From contig NZ_JOIR01000055.1 of NCBI RefSeq assembly GCF_000720115.1, forward strand, positions 1-31,257: 31,257 nt of DNA. Reading direction: 5' to 3'. The stretch comes from Streptomyces sp. NRRL F-2580. Lineage in GTDB: Bacteria; Actinomycetota; Actinomycetes; Streptomycetales; Streptomycetaceae. A program made the position numbers and the translations under genes. The notes under the pieces were generated by a model that did not search any database, was not told the origin of the DNA, and was given only the letters and a program-made list of their open reading frames with translations. Positions 1 to 9,501 of this stretch are shown here, piece by piece (position 1 is the first letter of the stretch; every line of letters begins with the position of its first letter).

Positions 1-1
1 C

Positions 2-184
2 GAGCTGCGCACCCAGGCCGGCGACGTCACCGTCGGCGCCGCCCGCGGAGTCTGCGCCTCCCTCGACGCCGGCACCGGCTACGGCCGCATCCACAACGCC
101 CTCAACAACACCGACGGCGCCGCCGCCGGCCTCACCATCCACGCCACCACCGCCTACGGCGACATCACCGCCCGCAGCATCTGA
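2..184 (+). CDS. C-terminal end of a DUF4097-like beta-repeat protein (partial)
   Basis: The window opens inside a gene; the frame starting at base 2 is open for 60 codons and stops at TGA 182-184. The visible part has short alternating repeats of the type 'GDVTVGAARG', 'GYGRIHN' and 'AYGDITARSI', rich in G, T and small residues. This is how DUF4097-type beta-strand repeat proteins (putative adhesin fold) end. Their biochemical role is generally unknown. The 5' end lies outside the window, so length, start and any signal or membrane segment cannot be judged. The next gene starts 49 bases downstream on the same strand, so the two may be co-transcribed. Confidence 0.6.
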   Translation, partial: ELRTQAGDVTVGAARGVCASLDAGTGYGRIHNALNNTDGAAAGLTIHATTAYGDITARSI

Positions 185-232
185 CCCGCACCATTCGTCA
201 TCAACATCGCCGCCGATGAAGGGCAGAAGACA

Positions 233-2512
233 GTGAGCACCACGCAGAACTACCAGGCCGCCGAGCAGCTCCTCCGCCGCCCCGCCCGCCCCGGCGAGCT
301 CGTCGTCGGCGACAAGGTCAGGCCGCAGTGGATCGACGGAGGTGCCCGCTTCTGGTACGCGGTGAGCCACGGCGACGGCAAGCGGTTCGTGCTGGCCGAC
401 CCGGCGGCGGGCACCCGCGAACCGGCCTTCGACCACGCCCGGCTCGCCGCCGCGCTGGCCGCCGCCTCCGGGCAGCAGGTCGACCCCGAGGCCCTGCCCT
501 TCATGGGGATAGAACTGGCCGGAAACGCCGTTGAGTTCTACGCGCTCGGCGAGTACTGGCGCTGCGACCTGGACGACTTCGTCTGCGAGCGGGCCGAGTT
601 CACACCGCCCGGCAGCCCCCTCGAAGTGCCCTCCCCCGACGGGAAGTTCGCCGTGTCCCGGCGCGGGCACGACCTGTGGGCGCGCTCGCTGGCCGACGGC
701 CGCGAGTGGGCGCTCACCACCGACGGCGAGGCCGACCACCAGTACGGCACCGGCCCGGACTGCACGGCCAACGCCACCCTGCTGCGCAAGATCGGCCTGC
801 CGCACCTGCCGCCCGCGGTGGCCTGGTCCCCCGACTCGACGAAGATCCTGACGCACCGCACCGACGAGCGCGCCGTCCGCCGGACCCACCTCGTGGAGGC
901 CCGCCCCGCCGACGGCGGCGCGCCCGTGGTCCACACCCAGCGGTACGCCTACGCCGGTGACGAGCACATGCCGCTGGCCGAGCTGGTCGTACTGGACGTC
1001 GCCGCGGGCACGGTGGTCCGCGCCCGGGCCGAGCCGCTGCTCATGCCGCAGATGTCGCCGGTCACGGCCAAGTGGGCGTGGTGGGCTCCGGACGGCTCGG
1101 CCGTCCACTACCTCGACCGCCCCCGCGACCTGCGCACGCTCACCCTGCACCGGCTGGACCCGGCCACCGGCGAGGTCACCACCGTCCTCAGCGAGAGCGG
1201 GGACACCCGGGTCGAGCCCAACCAGTGGGCGTTCGAGCCGCCGATCGTGCGCGTGCTGGCCGACGAGGTGCTCTGGTACTCGCAGCGCGACGGCTGGGGC
1301 CACCTGTACCGGTACGACCTGCGCACCGGCGCCCTGCTCGGCCAGGTCACCTCCGGGCCGTGGGCGGTGCGGCAGATCCTGCGCGTCGACGAGGCCGAGC
1401 GGGTGGTGTACTTCACCGCCTCCGGGCTGGTCGAGGAGGACCCGTACCGGCGCACGGTGTGCCGGGCCGCCCTCGACGGATCGGGCTTCGCCAAGGTCAC
1501 GGACGACGGGCTGGACCACGTCGTCACCCTGCCCGCCGACGGCCGCACGTACTTCATCGACTCGGCGTCCACCGTCGACACCCCGCCGGTGACCTGCGTC
1601 CGCGACTGGGCGGGGCGGGTGCTGGTCGAGCTGGAGCGCGCCGACATCACCAAGCTCACCGCCACCGGCTGGACGGCGCCGGAACGCTTCCGCGTCAAGG
1701 CGGCCGACGGGGTGACGGACATCTACGGGGTGCTGTACCGGCCCCATGGCTTCGACCCCTACCGGCAGTACCCGGTGGTGGACAACCTCTACCCCGGCCC
1801 GCAGGTCAACCGGGTCGCCCCGTGCTTCGACCCCGGCGGCACGGGCCTCGACGCCGAACCCCTCGCCGCGCTGGGCTTCGTGGTCGTGGCACTGGACGGG
1901 CGGGGCACCCCGGGGCGCGGCAAGGCCTTCCACGACGCCTCCTACGGCCGCCTGGCCGACGCCGGCTGCCTCGCCGACCACGCGGCGGCGCTGCGGCAGC
2001 TGGCCGGGACCCGGCCGTGGATGGACCTGGGCCGGGTGGGCGTGTTCGGCCACTCCGGCGGCGGGTTCGCCGCGGCCCGCGCGATGCTGGACTTCCCCGA
2101 GGTGTACAAGGCCGGGGTCGCCCTCTCCGGCTCGCACGACGCCCGCCACTTCAACCTGGGCTTCGTGGAGAGCTACGACGGCGCGGACAACCCCGAGGCC
2201 TGGGCCCGTACCTCCAACGTGGACCTCGCGGACCGGCTGGCGGGCAAGCTGCTGCTCGTCCACGGCGCGATGGACGACCAGGTCCACCCGGACCAGACCC
2301 TGCGGTTCGCCGACCGGCTCATCGCCGCCGACAAGGACTTCGAGCTGCTCATCGTGCCCGGGGCCGAGCACACGCTGCTCGACTGCCTGGCCTACGTCCG
2401 CAAGCGGGCCTGGGACTTCCTGGTGCGCGAGCTGATGGGCACGCGGCCGCCCGCCTACCGCCCCGCCGCCATCGCCCTCGGCCCCGAGCTGCTCGGCGAG
2501 CTGTTCTCCTGA
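233..2512 (+). CDS. S9 family peptidase (DPP IV / prolyl oligopeptidase type)
   Basis: This 759-residue serine peptidase has two parts: an N-terminal beta-propeller-like region (about residues 50-480, DPP IV N-terminal type, with repeated 'W.PD' blades) and a C-terminal alpha/beta-hydrolase domain. The catalytic triad is visible as Ser608 in GHSGGG, Asp681 in GAMDDQVH and His713 in GAEHT. Such enzymes cut short, often proline-containing peptides. No signal peptide is seen, so a cytoplasmic location is likely. The GTG start at 233 is chosen because a purine-rich AGAAG lies just upstream and the protein begins with a normal S9 leader. The gene converges with the kinase gene across a 16-base gap. 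Confidence 0.9.
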   Translation: MSTTQNYQAAEQLLRRPARPGELVVGDKVRPQWIDGGARFWYAVSHGDGKRFVLADPAAGTREPAFDHARLAAALAAASGQQVDPEALPFMGIELAGNAVEFYALGEYWRCDLDDFVCERAEFTPPGSPLEVPSPDGKFAVSRRGHDLWARSLADGREWALTTDGEADHQYGTGPDCTANATLLRKIGLPHLPPAVAWSPDSTKILTHRTDERAVRRTHLVEARPADGGAPVVHTQRYAYAGDEHMPLAELVVLDVAAGTVVRARAEPLLMPQMSPVTAKWAWWAPDGSAVHYLDRPRDLRTLTLHRLDPATGEVTTVLSESGDTRVEPNQWAFEPPIVRVLADEVLWYSQRDGWGHLYRYDLRTGALLGQVTSGPWAVRQILRVDEAERVVYFTASGLVEEDPYRRTVCRAALDGSGFAKVTDDGLDHVVTLPADGRTYFIDSASTVDTPPVTCVRDWAGRVLVELERADITKLTATGWTAPERFRVKAADGVTDIYGVLYRPHGFDPYRQYPVVDNLYPGPQVNRVAPCFDPGGTGLDAEPLAALGFVVVALDGRGTPGRGKAFHDASYGRLADAGCLADHAAALRQLAGTRPWMDLGRVGVFGHSGGGFAAARAMLDFPEVYKAGVALSGSHDARHFNLGFVESYDGADNPEAWARTSNVDLADRLAGKLLLVHGAMDDQVHPDQTLRFADRLIAADKDFELLIVPGAEHTLLDCLAYVRKRAWDFLVRELMGTRPPAYRPAAIALGPELLGELFS

Positions 2513-2544
2513 GCCGCGGCCCCGCGCGTCAGCGGGGGGCGGCC
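2513..2544. terminator. Bidirectional hairpin terminator between peptidase and kinase genes
   Basis: CCCCGC (2520-2525) pairs with GCGGGG (2532-2537) across a six-base loop, and flanking GCCGC/GCGGC can extend the stem. It fills the 16-base gap between two convergent stop codons and runs into the kinase stop. No U-tract is present, as is usual in streptomycetes. Confidence 0.5.
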
Positions 2545-4229
2545 TTCAGGGCGGCGCGGGCGACCGCCTTCGCCTTGTCCTGGCACTCCGACGTCTTGTA
2601 CGGGCTCGCGTACAGGCCCACCCAGACGGAGAGGTTGCCCTCGCGCACGGCGAGGGCGCACGTCCAGTCGAGGCTGGGGCTCCCCCAGTAGGCCTCCGTC
2701 CCGAAGGTCAGGTTCGGAGCCGCGGTCTTTCCGGCCGCGTCCACCCGGAAGCGGGCCCGCTGGGCGTCCGCGTTGTGCGTCGCGTCCCCGCCGAGACTGA
2801 GTTCCCAGCGGACGAGGGCGCGGGGCGAGGCGGCCTGGCCGAGCCCGTTCCAGGTGCAGCCCGTACGCACGCCCCAGGCCTCCACGGAGCGCGTGTCGAG
2901 GGACGGCACCGGACGCTCCAGGGACAGCTGCCCGTGCGTGTCCTGGCAGGTGGGAACGGCCTTGTAGGCGACGGGGGCGTTCATCCGGTCCCGTACGTAC
3001 GCCACCACCCCGGTGCCGGCCACCAGCAACACGGCGGCCGCCGCCAGGGCCGTGATCCGGCGCCGGTCGCGCCACGGGCTCCGCGACAACGGGCTCGGCT
3101 CGGTGGGCCGTTCCGTCGGACGGGGCGGAACGGGCGGGACCTTCGGGACGGGCGGGGGCGGCGCGTCGTGCGTCCGGTCCGCGACCTGCTCCTCGTCCGG
3201 TACGGGCACGGGTGCGGGTGCGGGTGCCGGCGTAGGCGTGGGCACGGGTGCGGGTGCCGGCGTAGGCGTGGGCACGTGCGTGGGTTCCGGGGCAGGCGGC
3301 GAAGGCTGCGGTTCCGGTTCGGCGGCCGGGCCGCCGCCGAGCAGCCCGTCGATCTGCGCCCGCTGCGCGGCGAGCATCCCGTACACGGCGGAGGGCCACT
3401 GCCGCCCCGCCGGGGTGACCGGCCCGATCAGCTCGCGCAGCTGCGCCGGGGACGGCCTGGCCTCCGGGTCCTTGGCCAGGCAGCGCGCGACGAGGTCGCG
3501 CAGGCCCGCCGGGACCGCGCTGAGGTCCGGCTCGCCGTGCGCCACGTCGTACAGCGTCTTGAGCGTGGAGGTCCCGGCGAAGGGGCTGCGGCCCGTCAGC
3601 GCCATGACCAGCACGGACCCGAGGGAGAAGACGTCACTGGCGGGCGTGAGCGGCTTGCCCTCGGCCTGCTCGGGCGACATGTACGCGGGCGAACCGACGA
3701 CCCACCCCGTACGCGTCAGCCCGGTGTCGCCCTCGGCCTCGCCCTCGGTGACCCGTGCGATGCCGAGGTCGATGACGCGGACGCCGTCCTCGGCGAGGAG
3801 CACGTTGTCGGGCTTGAGGTCCCGGTGGACGAGCCCGGCCCGGTGGATCTCCGCCAGGGCCGACGTCAGGCCGGCCGCGAGGCGGCGTACGACGTCCTCC
3901 GGCAGCACCCCGACCGCCTTGACCACGGCCCCCAGCGAGGGCCCGGCCACGAACACCGAGGCCAACCAGGGCGTCGGCGCGTCCGGATCGGCATCGATCA
4001 CCGCGGCCGTGTAGGCCCCGGACACCTTGCGCGAAGCGGTGACCTCACGGCGGAACCGGGCCCGGAAGCCCTCGTCGTCGGCGAAGTGCGCGAGCACCTG
4101 CTTGACGGCGACGAGCCGCCCGTCCGGCCCGGCGCCCAACAGCACCCGGCCCATCCCGCCCTGCCCGAGCACGCCGACGACCTCGAACGGCCCCACGTGC
4201 GTCGGGCCGCCCGGCCCTACGTGCTCCAT
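2529..4229 (-). CDS. Transmembrane Ser/Thr protein kinase (Pkn type)
   Basis: This 566-residue eukaryotic-like kinase has a cytoplasmic catalytic domain at residues 14-270. The glycine loop GQGGMG is at 22-27, the ATP lysine is K43, the catalytic loop HRDLKPDN starts at 135, and the metal-binding DLG (in place of DFG) is at 154-156. The P+1 region reads SPEQAEG. A Pro/Thr-rich linker (about 305-380) leads to one membrane segment (about 392-412). An extracellular domain of about 150 residues with several cysteines follows. There are no PASTA repeats, so it should sense something other than muropeptides through PASTA. The start ATG at 4229 gives MEHVGPGG, typical of this actinobacterial class. 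The adjacent WhiJ-like pair on the same strand is a possible regulatory partner, but this is only inferred from proximity. Confidence 0.92.
   Translation of the reverse strand: MEHVGPGGPTHVGPFEVVGVLGQGGMGRVLLGAGPDGRLVAVKQVLAHFADDEGFRARFRREVTASRKVSGAYTAAVIDADPDAPTPWLASVFVAGPSLGAVVKAVGVLPEDVVRRLAAGLTSALAEIHRAGLVHRDLKPDNVLLAEDGVRVIDLGIARVTEGEAEGDTGLTRTGWVVGSPAYMSPEQAEGKPLTPASDVFSLGSVLVMALTGRSPFAGTSTLKTLYDVAHGEPDLSAVPAGLRDLVARCLAKDPEARPSPAQLRELIGPVTPAGRQWPSAVYGMLAAQRAQIDGLLGGGPAAEPEPQPSPPAPEPTHVPTPTPAPAPVPTPTPAPAPAPVPVPDEEQVADRTHDAPPPPVPKVPPVPPRPTERPTEPSPLSRSPWRDRRRITALAAAAVLLVAGTGVVAYVRDRMNAPVAYKAVPTCQDTHGQLSLERPVPSLDTRSVEAWGVRTGCTWNGLGQAASPRALVRWELSLGGDATHNADAQRARFRVDAAGKTAAPNLTFGTEAYWGSPSLDWTCALAVREGNLSVWVGLYASPYKTSECQDKAKAVARAALKAAPR
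3219..3275. repeat. 30-bp tandem duplication in the kinase linker
   Basis: A 30-bp period (3219-3245 repeated at 3249-3275) encodes the Pro/Thr/Ala stretch 'TPTPAPAPVP' of the kinase juxtamembrane linker. The period is a multiple of three, so copy-number change would keep the frame and only alter linker length. Confidence 0.75.
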
Positions 4230-4272
4230 AGCCTCTGCTCCCCCGGATCCCCTGCCCCCAGTCGGGAGCGGA

Positions 4273-4539
4273 TCATACAGAGACGGCCCTCACGAACGCC
4301 GAGAAAGCCGAAGGGTGGACGGTGAAGAAGGGACCGTCGGGGTTCTTGGAATCCCGGACGGCGACGAGACACGGCTGAGCGGCGACCTCGACGCAGTTGC
4401 CGCCGGTGTCGCCGCTGTACGAGGACTTACTCCAGGCGACGGCGCCGAGGGGGGCGCACTCGACGCACTGACCACCGGTGTCACCGCTGTACGAGGACTT
4501 ACGCCACCGCGCGCCCGACAGGTTCTGGATGGTCTCCAT
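4273..4539 (-). CDS. DUF397 protein with duplicated N-terminal motif, partner of WhiJ-like regulator
   Basis: This is a small 88-residue protein of the DUF397 family. Streptomycetes often encode these next to Scr1/WhiJ-type XRE regulators, and they are thought to modulate them. The family signature 'KSSYSGDTGG..CVE' occurs twice (about residues 14-27 and 37-51), followed by the usual 'VAVRDSKNPDGP' and 'FTVHPSAFSAFV' ending. A normal DUF397 protein is about 60-70 residues with one copy, so the N-terminal half has been internally duplicated. The ATG at 4539 overlaps the 3' end of the upstream regulator gene by 41 bases, which implies translational coupling. Confidence 0.9.
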   Translation of the reverse strand: METIQNLSGARWRKSSYSGDTGGQCVECAPLGAVAWSKSSYSGDTGGNCVEVAAQPCLVAVRDSKNPDGPFFTVHPSAFSAFVRAVSV

Positions 4540-5347
4540 AGCGCTCCTCCAATACGCGGGCGATCAGGGCCGCCGAATCCTCCAGTGGGAGGGCGGCGGC
4601 CTGCAAATGATCGTATCGGAGCGAACCTTCCTTGAGAGCCTGCGGATTGGCCGTCATATGGCCCTGGACGAAGTCCTCGGTATAGACAAGGTCATGCTCG
4701 TCTTCGAGCCGCAGGAGGGTGAACGACCCCATCTGCCCCGCATGGGCTCCCGATCCGAACGGCAGGATCTGCACCTGCACCCACTGGCGCCTCTGCATAG
4801 CGAGCAAGTGGACAAGTTGCTCCCTCATGACCTCCCGACCACCGACCTCCTGATGCAGCACCGCCTCGCTCAGCACCGCCCAACTCAGTGGCGGGTTCTC
4901 GCGGTCGAGGATCCGCTGCCGCTCCATCCGGGCTGCCACTTTCGCGTCGAGGTTGTCCTCGCTCCATGCCCCCAGTACGGCCCGCGCGTACGCCTCGGTC
5001 TGCAACAGACCATCCACCAGCTGCGCCTGGAACGAGGAGATGTACGCCGCCCGGGCCTCCATCTCCGCGTACGCCTGGAACCACGTCGGCAGCACGCTCC
5101 GCAGGACCAGCCCCACCAGCCGGGAGAAGTGCCCGTCGGTGCCCAGCGCCGCGTCGACCCGTTCGGAGAAGTCCCGCGTCGGCACCCGCTTCGTGTTCTC
5201 CACCTGGCCGATCAGCGAGCCGGTGCAGTAGATGATGTCGCCCAGCTGCGACTGCTTCAGCCCGGCGCCCTCGCGCAGCCGACGCAGTTCGTAGCCGTAG
5301 TAATCCAGCGGTGAGGCGCTGGGATCGAGATCGCGCACGCCGACCAT
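4499..5347 (-). CDS. WhiJ/Scr1-type XRE regulator (HTH + DUF5753)
   Basis: This is a 282-residue DNA-binding regulator. An XRE helix-turn-helix lies at about residues 18-70 ('LRRLREGAGLKQSQLGDII' then 'SLIGQVENTKRVPTRDFSER'). A DUF5753 effector-like domain follows from about residue 90 to 270, with the family landmarks 'YISSFQAQLVDGLLQTEAYARAV', 'RQRIL', 'LSWAVLSEAVLHQEVGG' and 'QVQILPFG', here given in short pieces. Relatives such as WhiJ act in developmental control in Streptomyces together with a small DUF397 partner, here encoded immediately downstream with overlap. The start ATG at 5347 follows a GGGGGTGA-like purine stretch. The ATP-binding anti-sigma-like gene that often precedes such pairs is absent. 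Confidence 0.9.
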   Translation of the reverse strand: MVGVRDLDPSASPLDYYGYELRRLREGAGLKQSQLGDIIYCTGSLIGQVENTKRVPTRDFSERVDAALGTDGHFSRLVGLVLRSVLPTWFQAYAEMEARAAYISSFQAQLVDGLLQTEAYARAVLGAWSEDNLDAKVAARMERQRILDRENPPLSWAVLSEAVLHQEVGGREVMREQLVHLLAMQRRQWVQVQILPFGSGAHAGQMGSFTLLRLEDEHDLVYTEDFVQGHMTANPQALKEGSLRYDHLQAAALPLEDSAALIARVLEERYGDHPEPVGRAVA

Positions 5348-6337
<990 letters not shown>

Positions 6338-6426
6338 GCCGACGAACGGCGGACCGACAATCGCACCACGCCCCCGGATGGCCCAGGGACCGGCCGGGCC
6401 GCCGTGCGGCGGTCTAGCATCGCCGC

Positions 6427-7413
6427 GTGCGCAAAGACGACAGTGCCCCGCCCCCCGAGTCCGGTTCCTCGGTCAGTCCGGACCGGCCCTGGTTCACCCG
6501 ACGCTCCACGCTGGTCGTCGGGGTCGCCGCGCTCGCCCCGGCCGCTCTGGCGGGCTGGGTGCTGACCCAGGTACTGGCCGGCTCCGGGTCCGACGGGCAG
6601 CAGCCCCGGCCGCTGCCCGCCTCGCACTCGTCCCTGTCTCCGGGCCAGCGGGACGCGAAGCCGGGGTCCACCCCGAGCGGCAGCCCGACCGCGGGCGCGA
6701 GTACGCCCGCGGCGGCCCCCGTACCCGCGCCCGCGAAGGGCGCGCTCGCGGGCAAGACGGTGGTCGTCGACCCCGGCCACAACACGGGCAACTTCAAGCA
6801 CACCGACGAGATCGACCAGCAGGTCGACATCGGCACGGGCCACAAGGAGTGCGACACCACCGGCACCACCACCAACTCCGGCTACATGGAGGCGGAGTTC
6901 ACCTACGACGTGTCCCTGCGCCTGCGGGCGGCCCTGGAGGCCCAGGGCGCGAAGGTGGTCCTCACCCACCAGCAGGACCGGCCCTGGGGCCCCTGCATCA
7001 CCGAGCGGGCCCGCATCGGCAACGAGGCGAACGCCGACGCCGTCGTCTCCGTCCACGCCGACGGGGTGTCCGCGGGCAGCCGCGGCTTCCACGTCATCCT
7101 CCCGGCCAAGGTCAAGGGCGGCGCCGCGGACACCTCGAAGATCGTCGGACCCTCCCGCGAGCTCGGCGAGCGGATCGCCGGGAACTTCGCCCGCACCACG
7201 GGCTCGGCTCCCGCCAACTACCTCGGGGGCGGTACCGGTTTGGTCGTCCGTGACGACCTGGGCGGACTGAACCTGTCAACTCGGCCCAAGGTGTTCATCG
7301 AATGCGGCAACATGCGTGATGCCAAGGACGCGGCGCAGCTGACGAGTCCGGAGTGGCGGCAGAAGGCGGCGCAGGGCATCGCGGACGGCATCGTCGGCTT
7401 CCTCGGCGGGTAG
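6427..7413 (+). CDS. N-acetylmuramoyl-L-alanine amidase (Amidase_3), membrane-anchored or secreted
   Basis: This 328-residue cell-wall hydrolase should cleave the amide between MurNAc and L-Ala in peptidoglycan. A short cytoplasmic head with 'TRRSTL' precedes one hydrophobic segment (about 27-51). A Pro/Ser/Thr-rich wall-spanning linker runs from about 52 to 105, and the Amidase_3 catalytic domain from 110 to 328. Zinc ligands are visible as His118 in DPGHN, Glu155 or Glu157 in MEAEF and His210 in SVHADG. The catalytic glutamate is Glu292 in IECGNM. The double-arginine before the hydrophobic stretch could be a Tat-like signal, but the motif is not canonical. The start is GTG 6427. A strong hairpin follows the stop. 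Confidence 0.93.
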   Translation: MRKDDSAPPPESGSSVSPDRPWFTRRSTLVVGVAALAPAALAGWVLTQVLAGSGSDGQQPRPLPASHSSLSPGQRDAKPGSTPSGSPTAGASTPAAAPVPAPAKGALAGKTVVVDPGHNTGNFKHTDEIDQQVDIGTGHKECDTTGTTTNSGYMEAEFTYDVSLRLRAALEAQGAKVVLTHQQDRPWGPCITERARIGNEANADAVVSVHADGVSAGSRGFHVILPAKVKGGAADTSKIVGPSRELGERIAGNFARTTGSAPANYLGGGTGLVVRDDLGGLNLSTRPKVFIECGNMRDAKDAAQLTSPEWRQKAAQGIADGIVGFLGG

Positions 7414-7422
7414 GCCCCCTCG

Positions 7423-7441
7423 GCAGCCCCGCCGGGGCTGC
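7423..7441 (+). terminator. Hairpin terminator after the amidase gene
   Basis: GCAGCCCC (7423-7430), a three-base loop and GGGGCTGC (7434-7441) form a perfect 8-bp stem starting 10 bases after the amidase stop codon. Confidence 0.7.
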
Positions 7442-7564
7442 TCGCCGCCCCGATCCTCTCGGCCGCGGGGAACGTCCGTACCATGGTGCCGCCCGACCTG
7501 CTGCAGGAACGACCTGCGACCGCGGCACCACGAGACGACCGAGACCGAGAAGGACACCTAAGAC

Positions 7565-8371
7565 GTGAACATCCGCTCCCTCACTCGAGGCGACGGCGTG
7601 GTGATCGGAGCAGCGGTGCTGCTGTTCATCGCCTCGTTCCTCGATTTCTACTCCGCGACGGGTGGTGACCTCCCGAGCGCGTGGGACACCGACGCCTACC
7701 GTCTGGCGCTGCCCAGCGTCTTCCTGCTCGGCTTCATCGCCGCCGGCCTGCTCATCGCGGCCCGTTTCCAGCCGGAGTCCCGCAAGGTGTTGGGCTTCCC
7801 GCTGACGGCGTGGGGCACCGTGCTCGCCGTCTCGGCCGCCTGGTCCGCGCTGTGGGCCCTGATCACCTGCCCGAGCCAGCTCGACCTGGGCGCCGGCGCC
7901 GTCATCGCCTTCCTCGCCACCCTGGCGCTGGCCGGCGTGGCCGTGGCCGGTGCGAAGATCCCGGCCCTGGCGGGCCAGCTGGTGCCGGAGCCGAAGCCGG
8001 CCGCGGTGCCGCCGTACGGGGGCCAGCCCCAGCCGGGTGCCGGGTACGGCTACCCGGGCGGCCGGCAGCCCTACGGTTCCACCCCGCAGCCGGTCCCGCC
8101 GTACGGCGGCACCCCGACGCCGGCGCCGCAGGACGCCCACCAGCCGGCTCCGGCGCCCGCCCCGGCGGCGGACTTCACCCCGTTCTGGTTCGCGGTCCCG
8201 GTGGCCCGCCCCCTCTTCGCCGAGGACGGCACCCCCACCCCGATCGCCGAACTCGCCCCGGGCACCTGGTACCTGGCCGTCGAGCAGCGCGGCCCGGCCA
8301 CCCTGGTCGCGCAGACCCAGGACGGCCGCCGCGGCATCCTGAACGACACCTCGGGCATCCAGCGCGGCTGA
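7565..8371 (+). CDS. Membrane protein with four TM segments and Pro/Gly/Tyr-rich tail
   Basis: This 268-residue protein begins with 'RSLTRGDGVVIGAAVLLFIASFLDFYS', followed by three more hydrophobic helices up to about residue 140. The N-terminal part resembles DUF5336-type actinobacterial membrane proteins. Residues 145-205 are a low-complexity tail with repeated 'PPYGG' and 'PAPAPAP', as in cytoplasmic disordered tails of actinobacterial envelope proteins. A compact final domain (about 207-268, 'FWFAVPVARPLFAEDG', 'GTWYLAVEQRG') ends in GILNDTSGIQRG. I do not know its function. It begins at GTG 7565, has its own upstream region and is followed by a very strong terminator. Confidence 0.8.
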   Translation: MNIRSLTRGDGVVIGAAVLLFIASFLDFYSATGGDLPSAWDTDAYRLALPSVFLLGFIAAGLLIAARFQPESRKVLGFPLTAWGTVLAVSAAWSALWALITCPSQLDLGAGAVIAFLATLALAGVAVAGAKIPALAGQLVPEPKPAAVPPYGGQPQPGAGYGYPGGRQPYGSTPQPVPPYGGTPTPAPQDAHQPAPAPAPAADFTPFWFAVPVARPLFAEDGTPTPIAELAPGTWYLAVEQRGPATLVAQTQDGRRGILNDTSGIQRG

Positions 8372-8391
8372 GCCCCGCTCCCGCGCACACG

Positions 8392-8423
8392 ACGGCCCCC
8401 CGCCCTTCCGGGCGGGGGGCCGT
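8392..8423 (+). terminator. Strong intrinsic hairpin terminator
   Basis: ACGGCCCCCCGCCC (8392-8405) and GGGCGGGGGGCCGT (8410-8423) form a perfect 14-bp stem with a TTCC loop, then TGCCTTAC. It lies 20 bases after the membrane protein stop. Confidence 0.9.
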
Positions 8424-8490
8424 TGCCTTACAGTCGCCAGGCATCTGACGCATCGTCAGGTACGGCTGTCGGCACCGCGGAGGGACGTTC

Positions 8491-9501
8491 ATGCGCCTCG
8501 GACTCGCACTCGGCTACTGGGGCCGCGGCCCCCAGCCCGCCCACCTCGACCTCGCCACCGAGGCCGAGCGCCTCGGCTACGACTCGGTGTGGACCGCCGA
8601 GGCGTGGGGCTCGGACGCCTTCACCCCGCTGACCTGGATCGCCGCGCACACCTCGCGGATCCGCCTCGGCACGGCCATCGCGCAGATGGCCGCCCGCACC
8701 CCGACCGCCACCGCCATGCACGCCCTCACCCTGGACCACCTCTCCGGCGGCCGGATGATGCTGGGCCTCGGCCTGTCCGGCCCGCAGGTGGTCGAGGGCT
8801 GGTACGGGCGCCCCTTCCCCGCGAGCCCCCTCACCGCGACCCGCGAGTACGTCGACGTGATCCGACAGGTTCTGCGCCGCGAGGGCCCGGTCGCGCTGGA
8901 CGGCCGCTTCCACAGCCACCCGTACCGCGGCGGGGACGGCACCGGCATGGGCAAGCCCCTGAAGCCCATCACCCATCCGCTCCGCGCCGACCTGCCGATC
9001 CTGCTGGGCGCCGAGGGACCGAAGAACATCGCCCAGACCACGCGGATCGCGGACGGCTGGCTGCCCCTGTACTGGTCGCCGACCCGCACGGACGTCTACC
9101 GGGCCGCACTGACGGACCTCCCCGAGGGCTTCATGATCGCGCCGATGGCCCGCGCCAAGGTCTGCGACGACGTCGCCGAGGGGCTCCTTCCGGTCAAGGC
9201 GATGCTCTGCTTCTACATCGGCGGCATGGGCCACGCGGCCCGCAACTTCCACGCCGACCTGATGGCCCGGATGGGCTACGAGGAGGAGGCCCGCCGCATC
9301 CAGGAGCTGTTCCTCGCCGGCCGCAAGGAGGAAGCGGTCCTGGCCGTCCCGGACGCGTTCGCCGACGAGATCTCCCTGGTCGGCCCCCGCGAGCGGATCG
9401 CCGAGCGCCTGGAGCTGTGGCGCAAGGGCCCGGTCACCGACCTCCTCGTGACGGCCCCGGACCCGCACACCCTGCGCGTCCTGGCGGAGCTCAACGGCTA
9501 G
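8491..9501 (+). CDS. LLM class F420-dependent oxidoreductase (luciferase-like fold)
   Basis: This 336-residue TIM-barrel enzyme belongs to the bacterial luciferase-like superfamily; in actinobacteria it most likely uses cofactor F420. Family landmarks are the N-terminal 'LGLALGYWG', 'AERLGYDSVWTAEAWGSDAFTP' (in two pieces), 'TSRIRLGTAI', 'LDHLSGGRMMLGLGLSGPQV' and 'LPILLGAEGPKNI'. The later part carries 'ISLVGPRERIAERLE'. It probably oxidises or reduces a small organic substrate, which the sequence does not identify. The ATG at 8491 is preceded by GGAGGGA. Its stop overlaps the stop of the convergent secreted-protein gene by 3 bases. Confidence 0.9.
   Translation: MRLGLALGYWGRGPQPAHLDLATEAERLGYDSVWTAEAWGSDAFTPLTWIAAHTSRIRLGTAIAQMAARTPTATAMHALTLDHLSGGRMMLGLGLSGPQVVEGWYGRPFPASPLTATREYVDVIRQVLRREGPVALDGRFHSHPYRGGDGTGMGKPLKPITHPLRADLPILLGAEGPKNIAQTTRIADGWLPLYWSPTRTDVYRAALTDLPEGFMIAPMARAKVCDDVAEGLLPVKAMLCFYIGGMGHAARNFHADLMARMGYEEEARRIQELFLAGRKEEAVLAVPDAFADEISLVGPRERIAERLELWRKGPVTDLLVTAPDPHTLRVLAELNG

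Noticed and set aside
1072..2691. 539-codon plus-strand frame inside the S9 peptidase gene
   Set aside because: It is out of frame with the triad-bearing gene and extremely Arg/Pro-rich.
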